A stretch of 64,000 nt of DNA from Lewinellaceae bacterium (GTDB taxonomy: Bacteria > Bacteroidota > Bacteroidia > Chitinophagales > Saprospiraceae). The stretch covers positions 1 through 64,000 of the forward strand of contig JADJYW010000002.1 of assembly GCA_016719605.1 (NCBI GenBank). Reading direction: 5' to 3'. This document shows, one piece after another, positions 19,046 to 29,800 of this stretch. Positions within the stretch are counted from its first letter, which is position 1. Every line of letters starts with the position of its first letter. Made by a program: the position numbers and the translations under genes. The notes beneath the pieces were generated by a model. That model did no database searches. It was given only the letters and a program-made list of their open reading frames with translations, and was not told the origin of the DNA.

Positions 19046-19663
19046 ATGAACATACCGTCCGACCTGCTTCGCGAGTACGGCGCCGTCGTTAAAAACTATC
19101 GGCGGCGGGACGAAATTTTCCGCGAACGGCAGGTGGCATTTTACTATTTTCAGATTGTATCCGGGCTTGTGAAAATGGTCAATCACGGCGAGGAGCACGA
19201 TTTTATCCAGGGTATTTTCACCGAAGGGGAAAGTTTTGGCGAACCGCCTATGCTCGGCGAATTTGCCTACCCGGCCGCCGCATGCGCCATCACCGATACC
19301 CAGCTGCTGGCACTGCCGCGCAAACACTTCGTTGAACTGCTGCGGGCAAACTTCGAAGTTCACCTGAATTTCACCACGCACATGTGCCGGCGCGTGCTAC
19401 ACAAGTCCGAAGTACTCAAAGCCATCAACCTCGGCCTGCCGGAAGAACGTATCCTGGCCATCATTGACCTGCTCAAGGCCAAACTATCGCGCGAACAATA
19501 CGGCCAGGACGGCCATTTCCTCGTGCCCGTCACCCGACAGGAAATAGCCGATATGACCGGCCTGCGCGTGGAAACAGTCATCCGAAAAGTTGGTCTGCTG
19601 GAAGAACAAGGAAAATTGATCGTGTCCGAACGGAAGATCCTGCGGGCATACGAAGTGGATTGA
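19046..19663 (+). CDS. Crp/Fnr-family transcriptional regulator
   Basis: DNA-binding regulator with an N-terminal cyclic-nucleotide-binding-type beta-roll and a C-terminal winged helix. Beta-roll signs: YYFQIVSGLVKMVNHGEEHDFIQGIFTEGESFGEPPML. Winged helix: VPVTRQEIADMTGLRVETVIRKVGLLEEQGKLIV, a normal Crp-type recognition helix. No Fnr-type N-terminal cysteine cluster is present, so it is unlikely to bind an Fe-S cluster. ATG 19046 (205 aa) is preferred over an in-frame TTG at 18998 that coincides with the -33 element. Confidence 0.88.
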   Translation: MNIPSDLLREYGAVVKNYRRRDEIFRERQVAFYYFQIVSGLVKMVNHGEEHDFIQGIFTEGESFGEPPMLGEFAYPAAACAITDTQLLALPRKHFVELLRANFEVHLNFTTHMCRRVLHKSEVLKAINLGLPEERILAIIDLLKAKLSREQYGQDGHFLVPVTRQEIADMTGLRVETVIRKVGLLEEQGKLIVSERKILRAYEVD

Positions 19664-19744
19664 TTCAATTTTTCGATTCGCCCTCGTTTGCTGTTTCCAA
19701 GAAGCGGATAGCGCTGTTGCTCGTAAAAATACCGAACAAAGCGA

Positions 19745-19866
19745 GGTAGTGGCAAATTTCGAGTGATGGAACACGGATTAAACGGATTCCTTAAATAAAT
19801 CCGTGAAAATCCGCGGTGCCTGCATCCGTTTAATCCGCGTTCCATCACTCGAAATTTGCCACTACC
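19745..19866. repeat. Palindromic element with 43-bp arms
   Basis: The left arm begins GGTAGTGGCAAATTTCGAG (19745 on) and the right arm ends CTCGAAATTTGCCACTACC (at 19866). The arms pair over about 43 bp with a single mismatch (A versus G in the GGAACACGG/GGAACGCGG part). The loop of about 36 bp contains AAATCCGTGAAAATCCGCGG. No ORF fits inside. The structure is that of a small MITE- or REP-like element; its right end lies 22 bp beyond the stop of the AAA+ gene, where it may act as a transcription barrier. Confidence 0.85.
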
Positions 19867-19888
19867 AAAAGCGAAAAATACCCAAAAT

Positions 19889-22545
19889 CTACTGTCCGAA
19901 TCCAATTCCCCGCCGCTGGTACACCGACAACTTGCCTTTATCAAACGTAAACGTAGCTACGTCATCGAGCACGATCGTGTGCAATTCATCGGCATTGTTC
20001 TCGCGGGCGGCAGGGCTTTGCGCAATGCGCAGGTTTTGGTTTTGATGGTATCCAAAACGATCTGGCGCACGGTGCGGGCGTTGCCGAAGTACTTGTCGCG
20101 AAACTGAAACAGGAAGGCCATGTACTTGCCGAGGTGCTCGCGTGCATGCTCGTCCACACGGTAGTTTTCCTGCTGGAACATGAATAGCGCGATTTCGAGC
20201 AGTTCGTCGGGCGAGTAGTCCTCGAACCGCAGCACCTTGTCGAAGCGGCTGGCGAGACCCGGATTTGCCTTGAGGAAAGCATCCATATTTTCGGGATAGC
20301 CGGCAACAAAGACGAAAAAGGCGCCGCGGTTGTCCTCCATACGTTTGAGCAGGGTCTGGAGCGCCTCGTCGCCGAAGTCGCCGTGGGTTCCGCGGCCGCT
20401 GTTTGTGAGGGCGTACGCCTCGTCAATAAACAACACACCGCCCATGGATTCCTCGATACGCTCCGTGGTTTTGATGGCCGTTTGGCCCACAAACCCGGCC
20501 ACGAGGCCCTGTCGGTCGGTTTCCACCATGTGGCCGCGCTCCAGTACGCCGAGGGCTTTGTAAATTTTGGTGAGTATGCGGGCCACGGTGGTTTTGCCGG
20601 TACCCGGATTGCCCACAAACACCGTGTGCAGGAAGAAGCGGCCCAGCACGTCGCGTCCCGATATGCGGTTGAAACGCACCAGGTCCACCAGTTGGCGAAT
20701 GTCTTTTTTGATATCCTGCATCCCGATGAGACTGTCGAGTTCGTGCAGCGCCTGCCGCAGCAGGTTTTCGTCCACGGGGATATTGGGCAGCGGTCGTTTG
20801 CTCGTGATCTGTACTTTTTCCACATCCTCGTGCAGGATAACTTTCAGGGCTTCGGGCGGCAGGTTGCGCACGTCGGGGTTGGCCATGAGGCGCAGTCCGA
20901 GCTGGATTTTGGCCTTGTCCAGCAGGTCGTATACGAAGCGGGCATTGCCGAAAGAGCGGTCGCGGCGGCGGAATGCCTCGGTGATAAACTCGTCCAGCAG
21001 TTCTTTGGCCTCTTTGGCGAGGATAATTTCCTTTTCCCGGCAGGCGTATTCAGCGATTTGGCTGAGTTCCTGCGGCAGGTAGTCGCTGAACTCAAACGAC
21101 ATTTTGAAGCGGCTGCGCAAGCCGGGGTTGGAGTCGAGGAAGGTTTTCATCTCCTTGGGGTAACCGGCCACGATAACAGCCAGATCGCCCGGGCCGTTGG
21201 ACAGTTCCTTGACGAGAATCTCGATGGCTTCCTTGCCGAAGTCCTTGGAGTCCTCGGCCGAACGGGCCAGCGCATACGCTTCGTCAATAAACAATACGCC
21301 GCCGCGAGCCATTTCGATGGCGTCCTTGACTTTGGGCGCCGTTTGGCCGATGTACTCGCCGACGAGGTCGGAGCGATCCACTTCGTGGACGTGGCCCTTG
21401 GTGAGCAGACCCATTTTTTTGTACAGGCGGCCCATCATTTTAGCCACGGTGGTTTTGCCGGTACCCGGGTTGCCAATGAAGATTGAATGGACGTTGATGC
21501 TGTCGTTTTCGAGGAAACCCTTCTCCTTGCGCAGTTGGAGAAACTGGAGGTATTGGGCATGCTCGCGCACTTTTTGTTTGATTTCGGTAAGGCCGATAAG
21601 CGCGTCGAGGCGGGTCAGCACGTCCTCAAATGTATCGAGGTCTTCTTCTTCGGGCAGCAAAAAGACCTGCTGGCCTACATCGGGCAACCACACACCGTTG
21701 ACACCTTCCTCCCAGTCGGCGCCCACCTCAAAGGGCATGACGGCAAGCAGTTGGTCCATAAAGACGATCTCGGCGGTATAGCGGTCATTGCGCCACGAGC
21801 CTTTGACATTACTGCCCCAGCCGGCGGTGATTTTCACGCCCTCGTCGGCCTTTTCCACACGATGCAGGCGCACCACCTGGCCTTTGAGTTCGCGGGCGTC
21901 GTTGTAAAATTTGATAAACAGTTCGCACTGCCACTGTTTGCTCAGCAGCATGTTTTTGAGCACCACTTCGGCGTAGATGTAGCGGGTTTCTTCGCTATTG
22001 AAACGGCGCAAATAGCTGCGGTCGAACTCGGGGGTATCGTCGTACGGGCCTTCGTACATGCGCAACGAAGCGATCTGACAGTACGGATTATCGGTTTTTT
22101 TGATAGCGCGGCCCGCATCCTCCACATAAAAATACCGGGTAGCCACTTTCTCGCCCTCCACCCAGGCTTCCCAGTAATAGGCGCCTTTTTTCCAAAAAAC
22201 GCCCTCCTGTTTGTTGCCCCAGCCTTCGCGGATGTAGCCCACAGAATCGTATTTGCTCACTTTGCGGCGGAAGGGCAGGGCGCAAATTTCCTTCTTCTGC
22301 TTCTTCACGGCGTAGCAGCGGATCTCTACGTTGACCTCCCAGTCCTCTACATCAAATTGCTTGTTGTGAAACGACAACTCGGCGTACACATAAGTCGTCT
22401 CGTGCCGGTCAAACACTTGCCGGTACTTCTTTTTGTTATCGGCCAGCCATTCCGTGGAAGCATATATTTTTAAATCCCGGAATTTCCAGTGTCTGGAATC
22501 CGGAGTTTCCTCCGGTTGCTGCGATTGGTGGGAGCCGGTATACAT
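19889..22545 (-). CDS. Tandem CbxX/CfxQ-type AAA+ ATPase with duplicated N-terminal domain
   Basis: Protein of about 885 aa. Residues about 20-150 and 155-270 are two copies of a novel-looking domain sharing ET-x-Y-(V/I)-YAE, W, GWG and a central G-x-W pattern. Then follow two CbxX/CfxQ-type AAA+ modules. The first has DALIGLTEIKQKV, Walker A GNPGTGKTT (about residue 357) and Walker B GGVLFIDEAYAL. The second has DSLIGMQDIKKDI, Walker A GNPGTGKTT (about 645) and GVLFIDEAYAL. Both have intact sensor and arginine-finger regions (NPGLRSRF, NPGLASRF). One indel near 20040 moves the end: the true C-terminus reads ENNADELHTIVLDDVATFTFDKGKLSVY and stops at 19889-19891. There is no signal peptide, so it is cytoplasmic. 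It is divergent from two WD40-caspase genes. Tandem CbxX modules act in EccA-like and Rubisco-activase-like machines; the role here is unknown. Confidence 0.85.
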
Positions 22546-22553
22546 GGTGGTGC

Positions 22554-22619
22554 AGGTTTCTGGTTAACAAAGTTGGAGGTTGGAGGGTTTCTGGTTGGAA
22601 GGTTGGAGGGTTTCTGGTT
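22554..22619. repeat. AACCTTCC/AACCAGAAACC repeat, copy 3
   Basis: Contains GGTTTCTGGTT three times with GGTTGGAGG and GGTTGGAAGG units, all in the same orientation, so unlike copies 1, 2 and 5 this one is not palindromic. It begins a few bases before the AAA+ start codon, in its presumed leader. Confidence 0.8.
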
Positions 22620-22714
22620 GCGGGAGGGCAAAATACGGGAAGTTTCTTCGAATGCTGTCCAAAAATATACCGAAGTGATGATCGAGGCGCGAATGCCTGA
22701 AAGGGGGCTGTAAC

Positions 22715-22745
22715 CTTTTCAGGTTTTTAAATCTGGAAAGTCTGG
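22715..22745. repeat. CTTTTCAGGTTTTTAAATCTGG palindromic repeat, copy 1
   Basis: An imperfect palindrome (CTTTTCAGGTTTTTAAATC followed by TGGAAAGTCTGG). A second copy, better conserved as a palindrome, lies at 58655-58686, and a fragment (CTTAAATCTGGAACGTCTGG) at 62581-62600. Confidence 0.75.
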
Positions 22746-22806
22746 CCAATCGAAAATCCGCTCAGATAGTACGCCCCTGCATTTGCCCCTGCCTTTTTTC
22801 CGCCCT

Positions 22807-22862
22807 GCTTGGTGTTTTCACCAAGCAGCCTCGTGCAGAGCCGCTTGGTGAAAACACCAAGC
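22807..22862. repeat. Twin hairpin GCTTGGTG-N4-CACCAAGC
   Basis: GCTTGGTGTTTTCACCAAGC (22807-22826) and GCTTGGTGAAAACACCAAGC (22843-22862) are each perfect 8-bp-stem hairpins. They are also perfect reverse complements of each other, so the whole 56 bp can fold as one long stem. There is no T run of terminator type. Confidence 0.9.
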
Positions 22863-23059
22863 GGGGCAGAAAGGGAGTGTTCAGAAAACTGCCTTTAAAA
22901 AGAATACGGTTATTTGTGATGCCGGATGATAACTGCCATGCAACCCCGGTATTTATGAATTCTTCCCCCTCAACCTGATCGTACCCGGATTACGGAAATT
23001 TTTCAAATTTTCCGAAATCTCACGCTCGGACTCAACCTGTCTCAACCAACTACATAATT

Positions 23060-26000
23060 ATGAAGCATTTGTATTTCCTGGGTGTATTGCTCGCACAAGT
23101 ATTCCCCCTGTTGGCTCAAAAACCCCAACTGATCCCGCCCATGAGCCACGCCGCCTACGTCCGGGCATTAGCGTGTTCGCCCGACGGCAACTATGTACTC
23201 ACCTGCGCCGGGTATCTCGACAATACCGTGCTGCTCTGGAACGCCGAAGGCCGGTTGCTGAAAATCATGGACGGCCACCACAACGACCTCGTGGATGCAG
23301 AGTTTTCCGCCGACGGCAACTACATGCTCACCTTAGAAACCAACACCTGGGCCATGCACCTGTGGGACAAAGAAGGCCGGGAATTGCGCGTACTGTCGGA
23401 AGGCACCGCCAATGTCGCTTCCTGCTTGCTGGATGCCTGTTTTGCACCCGACAACAAACACATTCTGGCCGGCGATTGCGGCGGAAATCTGCACCTGTAC
23501 GACCTCACGGGCAAGCTGATCCGGGATTTTCAAAGCGACGGTGAAGCGTCAATTGCAGAGGTCGCGTTTTCCAAAAACGGCCGCTACCTGGCTTCCTGCG
23601 ACGATGCCGGCATCATCCGCGTGTACCAAAACGACGGCACGCTGGTGCATGTTCTGGACGGGCACGGACAAAAACCCGTACTGTCCGTGGAGTTCACGCC
23701 CGACGAGCAGTATCTCGTGTCGGGCAGCGAAGACAAAATGGCCGTCCTGTGGAATCTGGCCGACGGCAGCGCAGCAAAACGTATGGGGCCACACAACACC
23801 ATCGTGCGCAGCGTAGCCATTTCGCCCGACGGCAAATACATCGCTACAGCCGGCCCCGACGATCTTGTGGTAAAACTGTGGGACGCCCGGGGCAACCTCA
23901 TCCGAAACCTCGAATTGAGCTGGACAAACGAAATTGTTTTCACCCCCGACAGCCGCTCGCTCCTGCTTGGCCCGCTCGACAAGGGCGCCCTGCTCTACAA
24001 TCTGGAGGGCAAACTGCTGCGTACCTACACCAACTCGGCCTCGCCGGTCACCAGCGTGGGTTTTTCGCCGTTTTCGCCCGACTCGCTTTTCCTCGTCACC
24101 GGCGGCGAAAGCAAACACATCCGCCTCTGGGATGCCGTGTTCGGCGAAGCCGAACCGCTGACCACCAACCCCGGAGCGCTCCCGGGCGGAGGCGCCGTCA
24201 GTGCGCCGGTCGCATTTTACCCCAATGACCCGATCCTGTTGCTCGGGCACGCCGGCGACTCGCTGTTCCTGCACGACCTGTACTCGTACGAAGAATTTGC
24301 TTTGAAGAAACCGGCGTTTTCAAGCACTTCGGCAATAGCCTGGGGCGGCGACCATTTTTTGACCTGCGACTTCAACGGCAATGTGCAATGCTGGCGCGGC
24401 GACGAAGAAGACGGGCTGGTGCTGGAGTGGGACAAAAAAGTGCCCTCCAACTACGTCACCTCCCTCGAAGTATCCCCGGATGGCGTACACTTCCTGTCCG
24501 CCATGTCCCGGGACTGGATTCCCAGCGTAGGTCATTTCAAAACAGACGGGCCGGAGCAGCCCTACAACAACACCGGCTTCCCGGCCACCCTCCGCCGGGT
24601 GGATAATTTCAATGTGGTTCGTACCTACGGCAAAACCTCCAATCAGGCGGTGATCTCGCCCGACGGCAAATATGTGGCCACCAACGAAGGCGACGAGCAC
24701 GGCATCAGTTTGTTCAACTACGCAGATGCGCGGGAGCTATTCCATGTTTCTTTGGAGCCAGACCGGGTAATATCGCTGGCATTTTCAACCGACGGAAAAA
24801 CCCTCGTGGCCGGCTGTTCCGACAACATCGCGCGGGAGTACGACCTGAAGGGCAAACTGATCCGCGAATACATAGGCCATTTGAGTGCCGTGCGCGCTGT
24901 TGCGTTTTCACCTTACGGCGAATACCTGCTCACCGGCAGCAGCGACAATACCGCTAAGCTCTGGGACACCGAAACCGGCGAAGAACTCGCAAGCCTGATG
25001 GCCGTTGGTACCGAAGACTGGTTGGTGATCACACCCGACGGCCTTTTTGATGCTTCCGAAGGCGCCATGAACCTGCTGTATTTCACGGCGGGCCTGGAGA
25101 TAATTGAACTGGAACAACTGAAAGACCGATACTACGAACCCGGCCTCTTGGCCGAGGTTATGGGATTTGCCGGAGGCGACCTGCGCAAGGTGGAAGACCT
25201 GGCCAATCTGGAAAATGCGCTGGCCCCTGCCCTGATCGAGGCAGTACTGGACGGCGACAAAATCAATGTCCGGATTGAAAAACGCTCCGGCGGTATCGGC
25301 GACGCCGTGCTGCTGCTGGATGGCGATATCGAAATCATCCCCGATGCCAACCCGCGCCGACTCGAATCGTTTGTAATAGACCTGAGCGCCTACTCCGAGT
25401 ACTTTGTCGCGGGCGAAAACAACCTTTCTTTAGTTTTTTACAATGCGGAAGGCTGGCTGCCCAGTCCGGCCTATCCCGTAAAATACTACCCCGGCGGCGC
25501 CAAAGGCAACACGAACAAACCCGCAGACAAGCCGCTGACCGCCGCACAAAAAACCGACTTGGCGCTGTCCAATACGCTGTACGCACTGGTGGTCGGCACA
25601 TCCGACTATGCGGGCAAGGAACTTGACCTGCGTTTCCCGGACAACGACGCCATCGCCTACAAAGAAGTCCTGGAATTGTCCGGTACCGCGCTTTTTGGCG
25701 CCCGGATGGACGTCAAACTGCTCACCACCAAAGCCGGCGGAATACGTCCCACCAAAGATGCCATTCAGGCTGCCCTGGCAGATTTTGCCGCTAAAGCCGA
25801 ACCCAAGGATATCCTCCTGGTCTATCTCTCGGGACACGGTACCACCTGGCCGGAAAACAGTGCCGAGGGGCAGTTTTACTACCTCACGCCCGACAACAGC
25901 AGTTTCAATTTCGAAGACGCCAACAACCGCCGGCACGCCATCAGCCAGGATTCCCTGCAAGCCTGGATCCGCGGCGTGAAAGCCCGAAAACGTATCCTGA

Positions 26001-26728
26001 TCCTCGATGCCTGCAACTCCGGCGAAGTGGTCAAAAAAGTGGAAGTCGGCGCCAAAGGCAACCTGAACAGCGACCAGCGCCGCGCACTCGAGCGCATGAA
26101 AGACCGCGGCGGATTCTTTGTGCTGGCCGGTAGCGCAGCCGACAAATCCAGCTACGAAGACCCGCGTTTCGGCCACGGTCTGCTCACCTACAGCCTGCTG
26201 CGCAACACCCCCAAGGTGGCCGCCCTCGACAAAAACCGCTATGTGGATGTGGGCAAACTTTTTCAGGAAGTCCGCGACGACGTACCCAAATTAGCCAAAG
26301 AGCTCAACCGGGTACAGGAACCCAAACTGATCGGCATGGAAGATTTTTCCATCGGCCTTATCCAGGATGGCGCAGCGGTGAAATTGCCGTCGGCTAAAAA
26401 AATCGTTACCCGGGCGGCCTTTTCCAACAAAAAACGGCTGGACCCGCTGAAACTGACCGACGCTATCAATAACGAACTGGAACAACTGCTCGTTTCGCCC
26501 GATCTGCCGTACGCCTACTGGCCCGTGGAAAAAGCCGCCGGGCTGTACTATTTCCTCAACGGCGAATACGAGGTGACCGGCACGACGGTGAAAATCACGG
26601 CTTATTTCTACAAAAGCGACCAGGAAACCGAGTTGAAAACCTTCACCGTCAGCGGCGCAGCCGAACCGGTGAAAACCCTGGTGGATGCATTGATGGGGCA
26701 GGTGGTGGAGTTCTTGGAAGGGATGTAG
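23060..26728 (+). CDS. Secreted WD40-repeat protein with caspase-like (C14) peptidase domain, first copy
   Basis: 1222-aa protein. A signal peptide (MKHLYFLGVLLAQVFPLLAQ) is followed by about 14 WD40 repeats to about residue 650 (motifs such as SPDGNYVLT, TAKLWDTETG), enough for two seven-bladed propellers. Then come a linker DWLVITPDGLFDAS...LEQLKDRYYEPGLL, a beta-rich stretch, and a caspase-like domain (about 835-1080) with catalytic His926 in SGHG and Cys985 in DACNSG. The C-terminal 100 residues (YYFLNGEYEVTGTTVKITAYF) resemble small periplasmic assembly domains. The same architecture is repeated in the next gene, 167 bp downstream. WD40-caspases are known in cyanobacteria and Bacteroidota and are generally thought to work in signalling or proteolytic responses; targets here are unknown. 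Confidence 0.9.
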   Translation: MKHLYFLGVLLAQVFPLLAQKPQLIPPMSHAAYVRALACSPDGNYVLTCAGYLDNTVLLWNAEGRLLKIMDGHHNDLVDAEFSADGNYMLTLETNTWAMHLWDKEGRELRVLSEGTANVASCLLDACFAPDNKHILAGDCGGNLHLYDLTGKLIRDFQSDGEASIAEVAFSKNGRYLASCDDAGIIRVYQNDGTLVHVLDGHGQKPVLSVEFTPDEQYLVSGSEDKMAVLWNLADGSAAKRMGPHNTIVRSVAISPDGKYIATAGPDDLVVKLWDARGNLIRNLELSWTNEIVFTPDSRSLLLGPLDKGALLYNLEGKLLRTYTNSASPVTSVGFSPFSPDSLFLVTGGESKHIRLWDAVFGEAEPLTTNPGALPGGGAVSAPVAFYPNDPILLLGHAGDSLFLHDLYSYEEFALKKPAFSSTSAIAWGGDHFLTCDFNGNVQCWRGDEEDGLVLEWDKKVPSNYVTSLEVSPDGVHFLSAMSRDWIPSVGHFKTDGPEQPYNNTGFPATLRRVDNFNVVRTYGKTSNQAVISPDGKYVATNEGDEHGISLFNYADARELFHVSLEPDRVISLAFSTDGKTLVAGCSDNIAREYDLKGKLIREYIGHLSAVRAVAFSPYGEYLLTGSSDNTAKLWDTETGEELASLMAVGTEDWLVITPDGLFDASEGAMNLLYFTAGLEIIELEQLKDRYYEPGLLAEVMGFAGGDLRKVEDLANLENALAPALIEAVLDGDKINVRIEKRSGGIGDAVLLLDGDIEIIPDANPRRLESFVIDLSAYSEYFVAGENNLSLVFYNAEGWLPSPAYPVKYYPGGAKGNTNKPADKPLTAAQKTDLALSNTLYALVVGTSDYAGKELDLRFPDNDAIAYKEVLELSGTALFGARMDVKLLTTKAGGIRPTKDAIQAALADFAAKAEPKDILLVYLSGHGTTWPENSAEGQFYYLTPDNSSFNFEDANNRRHAISQDSLQAWIRGVKARKRILILDACNSGEVVKKVEVGAKGNLNSDQRRALERMKDRGGFFVLAGSAADKSSYEDPRFGHGLLTYSLLRNTPKVAALDKNRYVDVGKLFQEVRDDVPKLAKELNRVQEPKLIGMEDFSIGLIQDGAAVKLPSAKKIVTRAAFSNKKRLDPLKLTDAINNELEQLLVSPDLPYAYWPVEKAAGLYYFLNGEYEVTGTTVKITAYFYKSDQETELKTFTVSGAAEPVKTLVDALMGQVVEFLEGM

Positions 26729-26748
26729 TGAATTTAATGCGGAGTGGG

Positions 26749-26880
26749 TTTTACCGCAGAGACGCGGAGAGGAGATTTTACCGCAGAGACGCAGAGACGC
26801 GGAGAGGAGATTTTACCGCAGAGACGCAGAGACGCGGAGAGGAGATTTTACCGCAGAGACGCAGAGACGCGGATTTTACC
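26749..26880 (+). repeat. Tandem 35-bp repeat of the CGCAGAGAC family
   Basis: About 3.6 copies of a unit TTTTACCGCAGAGAC-GCAGAGAC-GCGGAGAGGAGA. The first copy lacks one GCAGAGAC octamer and the last breaks off at GCGGA. It fills the gap between the two WD40-caspase genes. It happens to be open in one frame and would add a false N-terminal extension to the second protein. Confidence 0.9.
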
Positions 26881-26895
26881 ATCAAAACAAAACCC

Positions 26896-29800
26896 ATGAA
26901 AAAAGCAATCTTTAGTGCCTTCATTGTACTCGTTTCGGTTGTGCTGCAAGGGCAGTCGCCTAAGTTAGTCATTCCGTTCGGGCATGCACAAGGCGTTACC
27001 TCGGCGGTATTTTCACCCAATGGCCAGCTGATCCTCACTGTAGGAAATGACGGTACGGCCAAGTTATGGGACTTAAAAGGCAGGGTCATCCAGACATTCA
27101 CGGCAAAGGCGGCCATCCAGGCCGGCGCGTTTTCACCCGATGGCAAAACCATCCTGACGGGGAGTACCGACAACACAGCCACGCTCTGGGAAATAACAGG
27201 CGGGGAGCTACAAGCCTTCATCGGGCACAGCTACTGGGTCGAAGCCGTTGCCTTCGCGCCCGACGGCAAGTCCATCCTCACGGGCAGCACCGACGGCACA
27301 GCCAAACTTTGGGACATGAACGGCAAGGTCCTGCAGACGTTTGACGCCCAATCCGATGGCGTTACGGCCGTGCGCGCGGCAGCTTTTTCGCCGGATGGCC
27401 GTACTATCCTGCTCGGCGGCGGAGAATTGGAAGGGAGATGGGGCGCCGCTACCCTGTGGGACTTGTCGGGCAAAAAACTTCAAACGTTTGCCAAGCCGTA
27501 TGGCGAGGTTGGCGCCGTTGCGTTTTCACCCGACGGCCAACGGATAGTCACCGGCAGCACACTCGGAGTCAAACTTTGGGATTTAAAGGGCAACGAACAA
27601 AAATCCTTTACCGGCCAAAGCGAGGGCGTGTTTGCCGCCGCTTTTTCACCCGACGGCAAGACTATTCTGACAGGGCACAAAGACGGCACAGCAAAACTGT
27701 GGCGTGAGGGCGTCCGGGAACCAGTCCAAATCTTCAACGGCCATACGGATTGGGTGACAACCGTGGCGTTCTCGCCCGACGGCAATACGATGCTGACAGG
27801 AAGTTGGGATGGCGTAGCCAAACTATGGAGCCTCCCGGGCCGCGAAATACAAACATTCAAAGGGCACACCCATAAAATTTCCGAGGTAGCCTTTTCAACG
27901 GACGGCATGTCGGTCAAGACCCGCAGTACCCGGGAAACAAAAACGGGCAGCCGGGACCTCCCACCAATGTGTTGGGCGCTTACCAGAAGCGACGTCCGGC
28001 CGGATACAGGACAAACCAATTGGATAAATCCCGGAAGAATAATCACCACTTTGGCTTTGTCGCCCGACGGCAAGATGAAATTAGTGAGCGATTTTAAGAA
28101 CAAGGCAATGCTCCAAAACCAAGCCGATAGCACGCTTCAAACCTTCGTCGGGCATACCGGTTTTGTAGCGGCTGTTGCGTTTTCGCCCGACGGGAAAATG
28201 GTGCTGACGGGCAGCTGGGATGGTACCGCCAAAATATGGAACTTAGCCGGCCGGGAACTGGCTACCTTCGTCGTACTCGACTCCACCGACTGGGTCGTCA
28301 CGACACCCGGCGGTCTGTTCGACGCCTCGCCCGGCGCCATGTACCTAATGCATTTCGTCGTGGATATGGAAGTCGTTGACCTCGAACAACTCAAGGAACG
28401 CTACTACGAACCCGGTCTGCTTGGCAAACTCCTCGGCCTGAACCAGGACCCGCTCCGTTCGACGGAGGCTTTCCGTGCTTTGCCGCTATACCCGGAAATG
28501 ACGGCCCGGCTCAGTGCCGACAGCCTCAAACTGCAAGTGACCCTGAAACCGCGCAACGGCGGCATCGGCAAGATCAGCCTGTTCGTCAACGGCAAGGAAG
28601 TACTGGAGGACGCCAATCCGGAACGCTCCCAGTCCGTGAGCATTGATCTGACCAGGTTTGCCGACTACTACCTGCCCGGCGTATCCAACAAACTCACCTT
28701 GCGGGTGTACAACCAGGCCGGCTGGCTCAAAAGCGCCGCGTTGGAGCTCGATTATCGGGCGCCCGCCAAGGCCAAAAACCCGACAACTCCTGCCGCTACG
28801 GGTTTCATCAGCAGTCCCCTGCCGGCCCTCCATGCAATAGTTGTCGGTACAGCCAACTATGCCGGCGACAAACTCGATCTCAAATTTGCCGACCACGATG
28901 CCACGAGTTTTGCCCAGGCCCTGCGCGCCGCCACACCCAAAGTATTCGGCGACAGGGTGTTTGTCACGCTGCTTAATACCAATGCCGACGATACAACCCG
29001 GCAAGACATTTCCAGCAAAACGAACATTAAAAAAGCCTTTTCCGACTTAGTTGCCAGAGCCAGAGCGCAGGACGTACTGCTTGTTTATTTCTCCGGGCAC
29101 GGCGTGAACTATGGCGACGCCGAAAACGGGCAGTTTTATTACCTCACCAAAGACATTGCCGGGGAAAACCTGAGCGATCCGGAAATCCGAACCAACTACG
29201 CCATTTCCTCTTCAGAACTCACCGAGTGGATCAAAGCCATCCCGGCGCTCAAGCAGGTGATGGTCATAGATGCCTGCAACTCCGGCAAAATGGTGCAAGA
29301 CCTGGCTGCCGGCAGCAAAGACCTCAGTTCCACTCAAATCCGCGCCCTCGACCGCATGAAAGACCGCACCGGCATGTTCATCCTTACCGGCTCGGCAGCA
29401 GACAAGGTGAGCTACGAAGCCGGGCAATATGGTCAGGGTTTGCTGACCTACAGCCTGTTGCAGGGCATGAGCGGCCTGGCACTCTCGGAGGATAAACGGG
29501 TGGACGTGATGACCCTGTTCCAGTATTCCCGGGACAAAGTGCCCGATCTGGCTAAAGGCATCGGTGGCATCCAAACGCCGGTATTGGCCTTCCCGGTCAG
29601 TGGCGCCAGCTTCGATATCGGCATCGTGGATGCGCAGACGAAAATCCCGCTGGCGCAGGTGAAGCCGGTGTTTATCCGCAATGTATTTCAGGAGGAAGAC
29701 CGTTTCGACGATGTGCTGGGCCTGGCCGATGCGTTGGAAAAATACTTTCGGGAACTGACGGCAAAGGGCGCGCAGGCCGAATTCATCTTCGTGGATGTAC

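Larger units (their letters stand above)
22546..23059. other. 514-bp divergent intergenic region between the AAA+ gene and the first WD40-caspase gene
   Basis: Holds three repeat or hairpin elements (22554-22619, 22715-22745, 22807-22862) and AT-rich DNA before the caspase ATG. No protein-like ORF and no perfect TAnnTTTG box was found, so the promoters of both genes remain unplaced. Confidence 0.6.

Noticed and set aside
26749..26880. Possible CRISPR array
   Set aside because: The repeats are head-to-tail with no unique spacers, and no cas genes are nearby.
26728..26895. In-frame N-terminal extension of the second WD40-caspase, starting at 26728 (RRDAETRRG repeats)
   Set aside because: The extension is encoded by the tandem CGCAGAGAC repeats; a normal signal peptide begins at ATG 26896.
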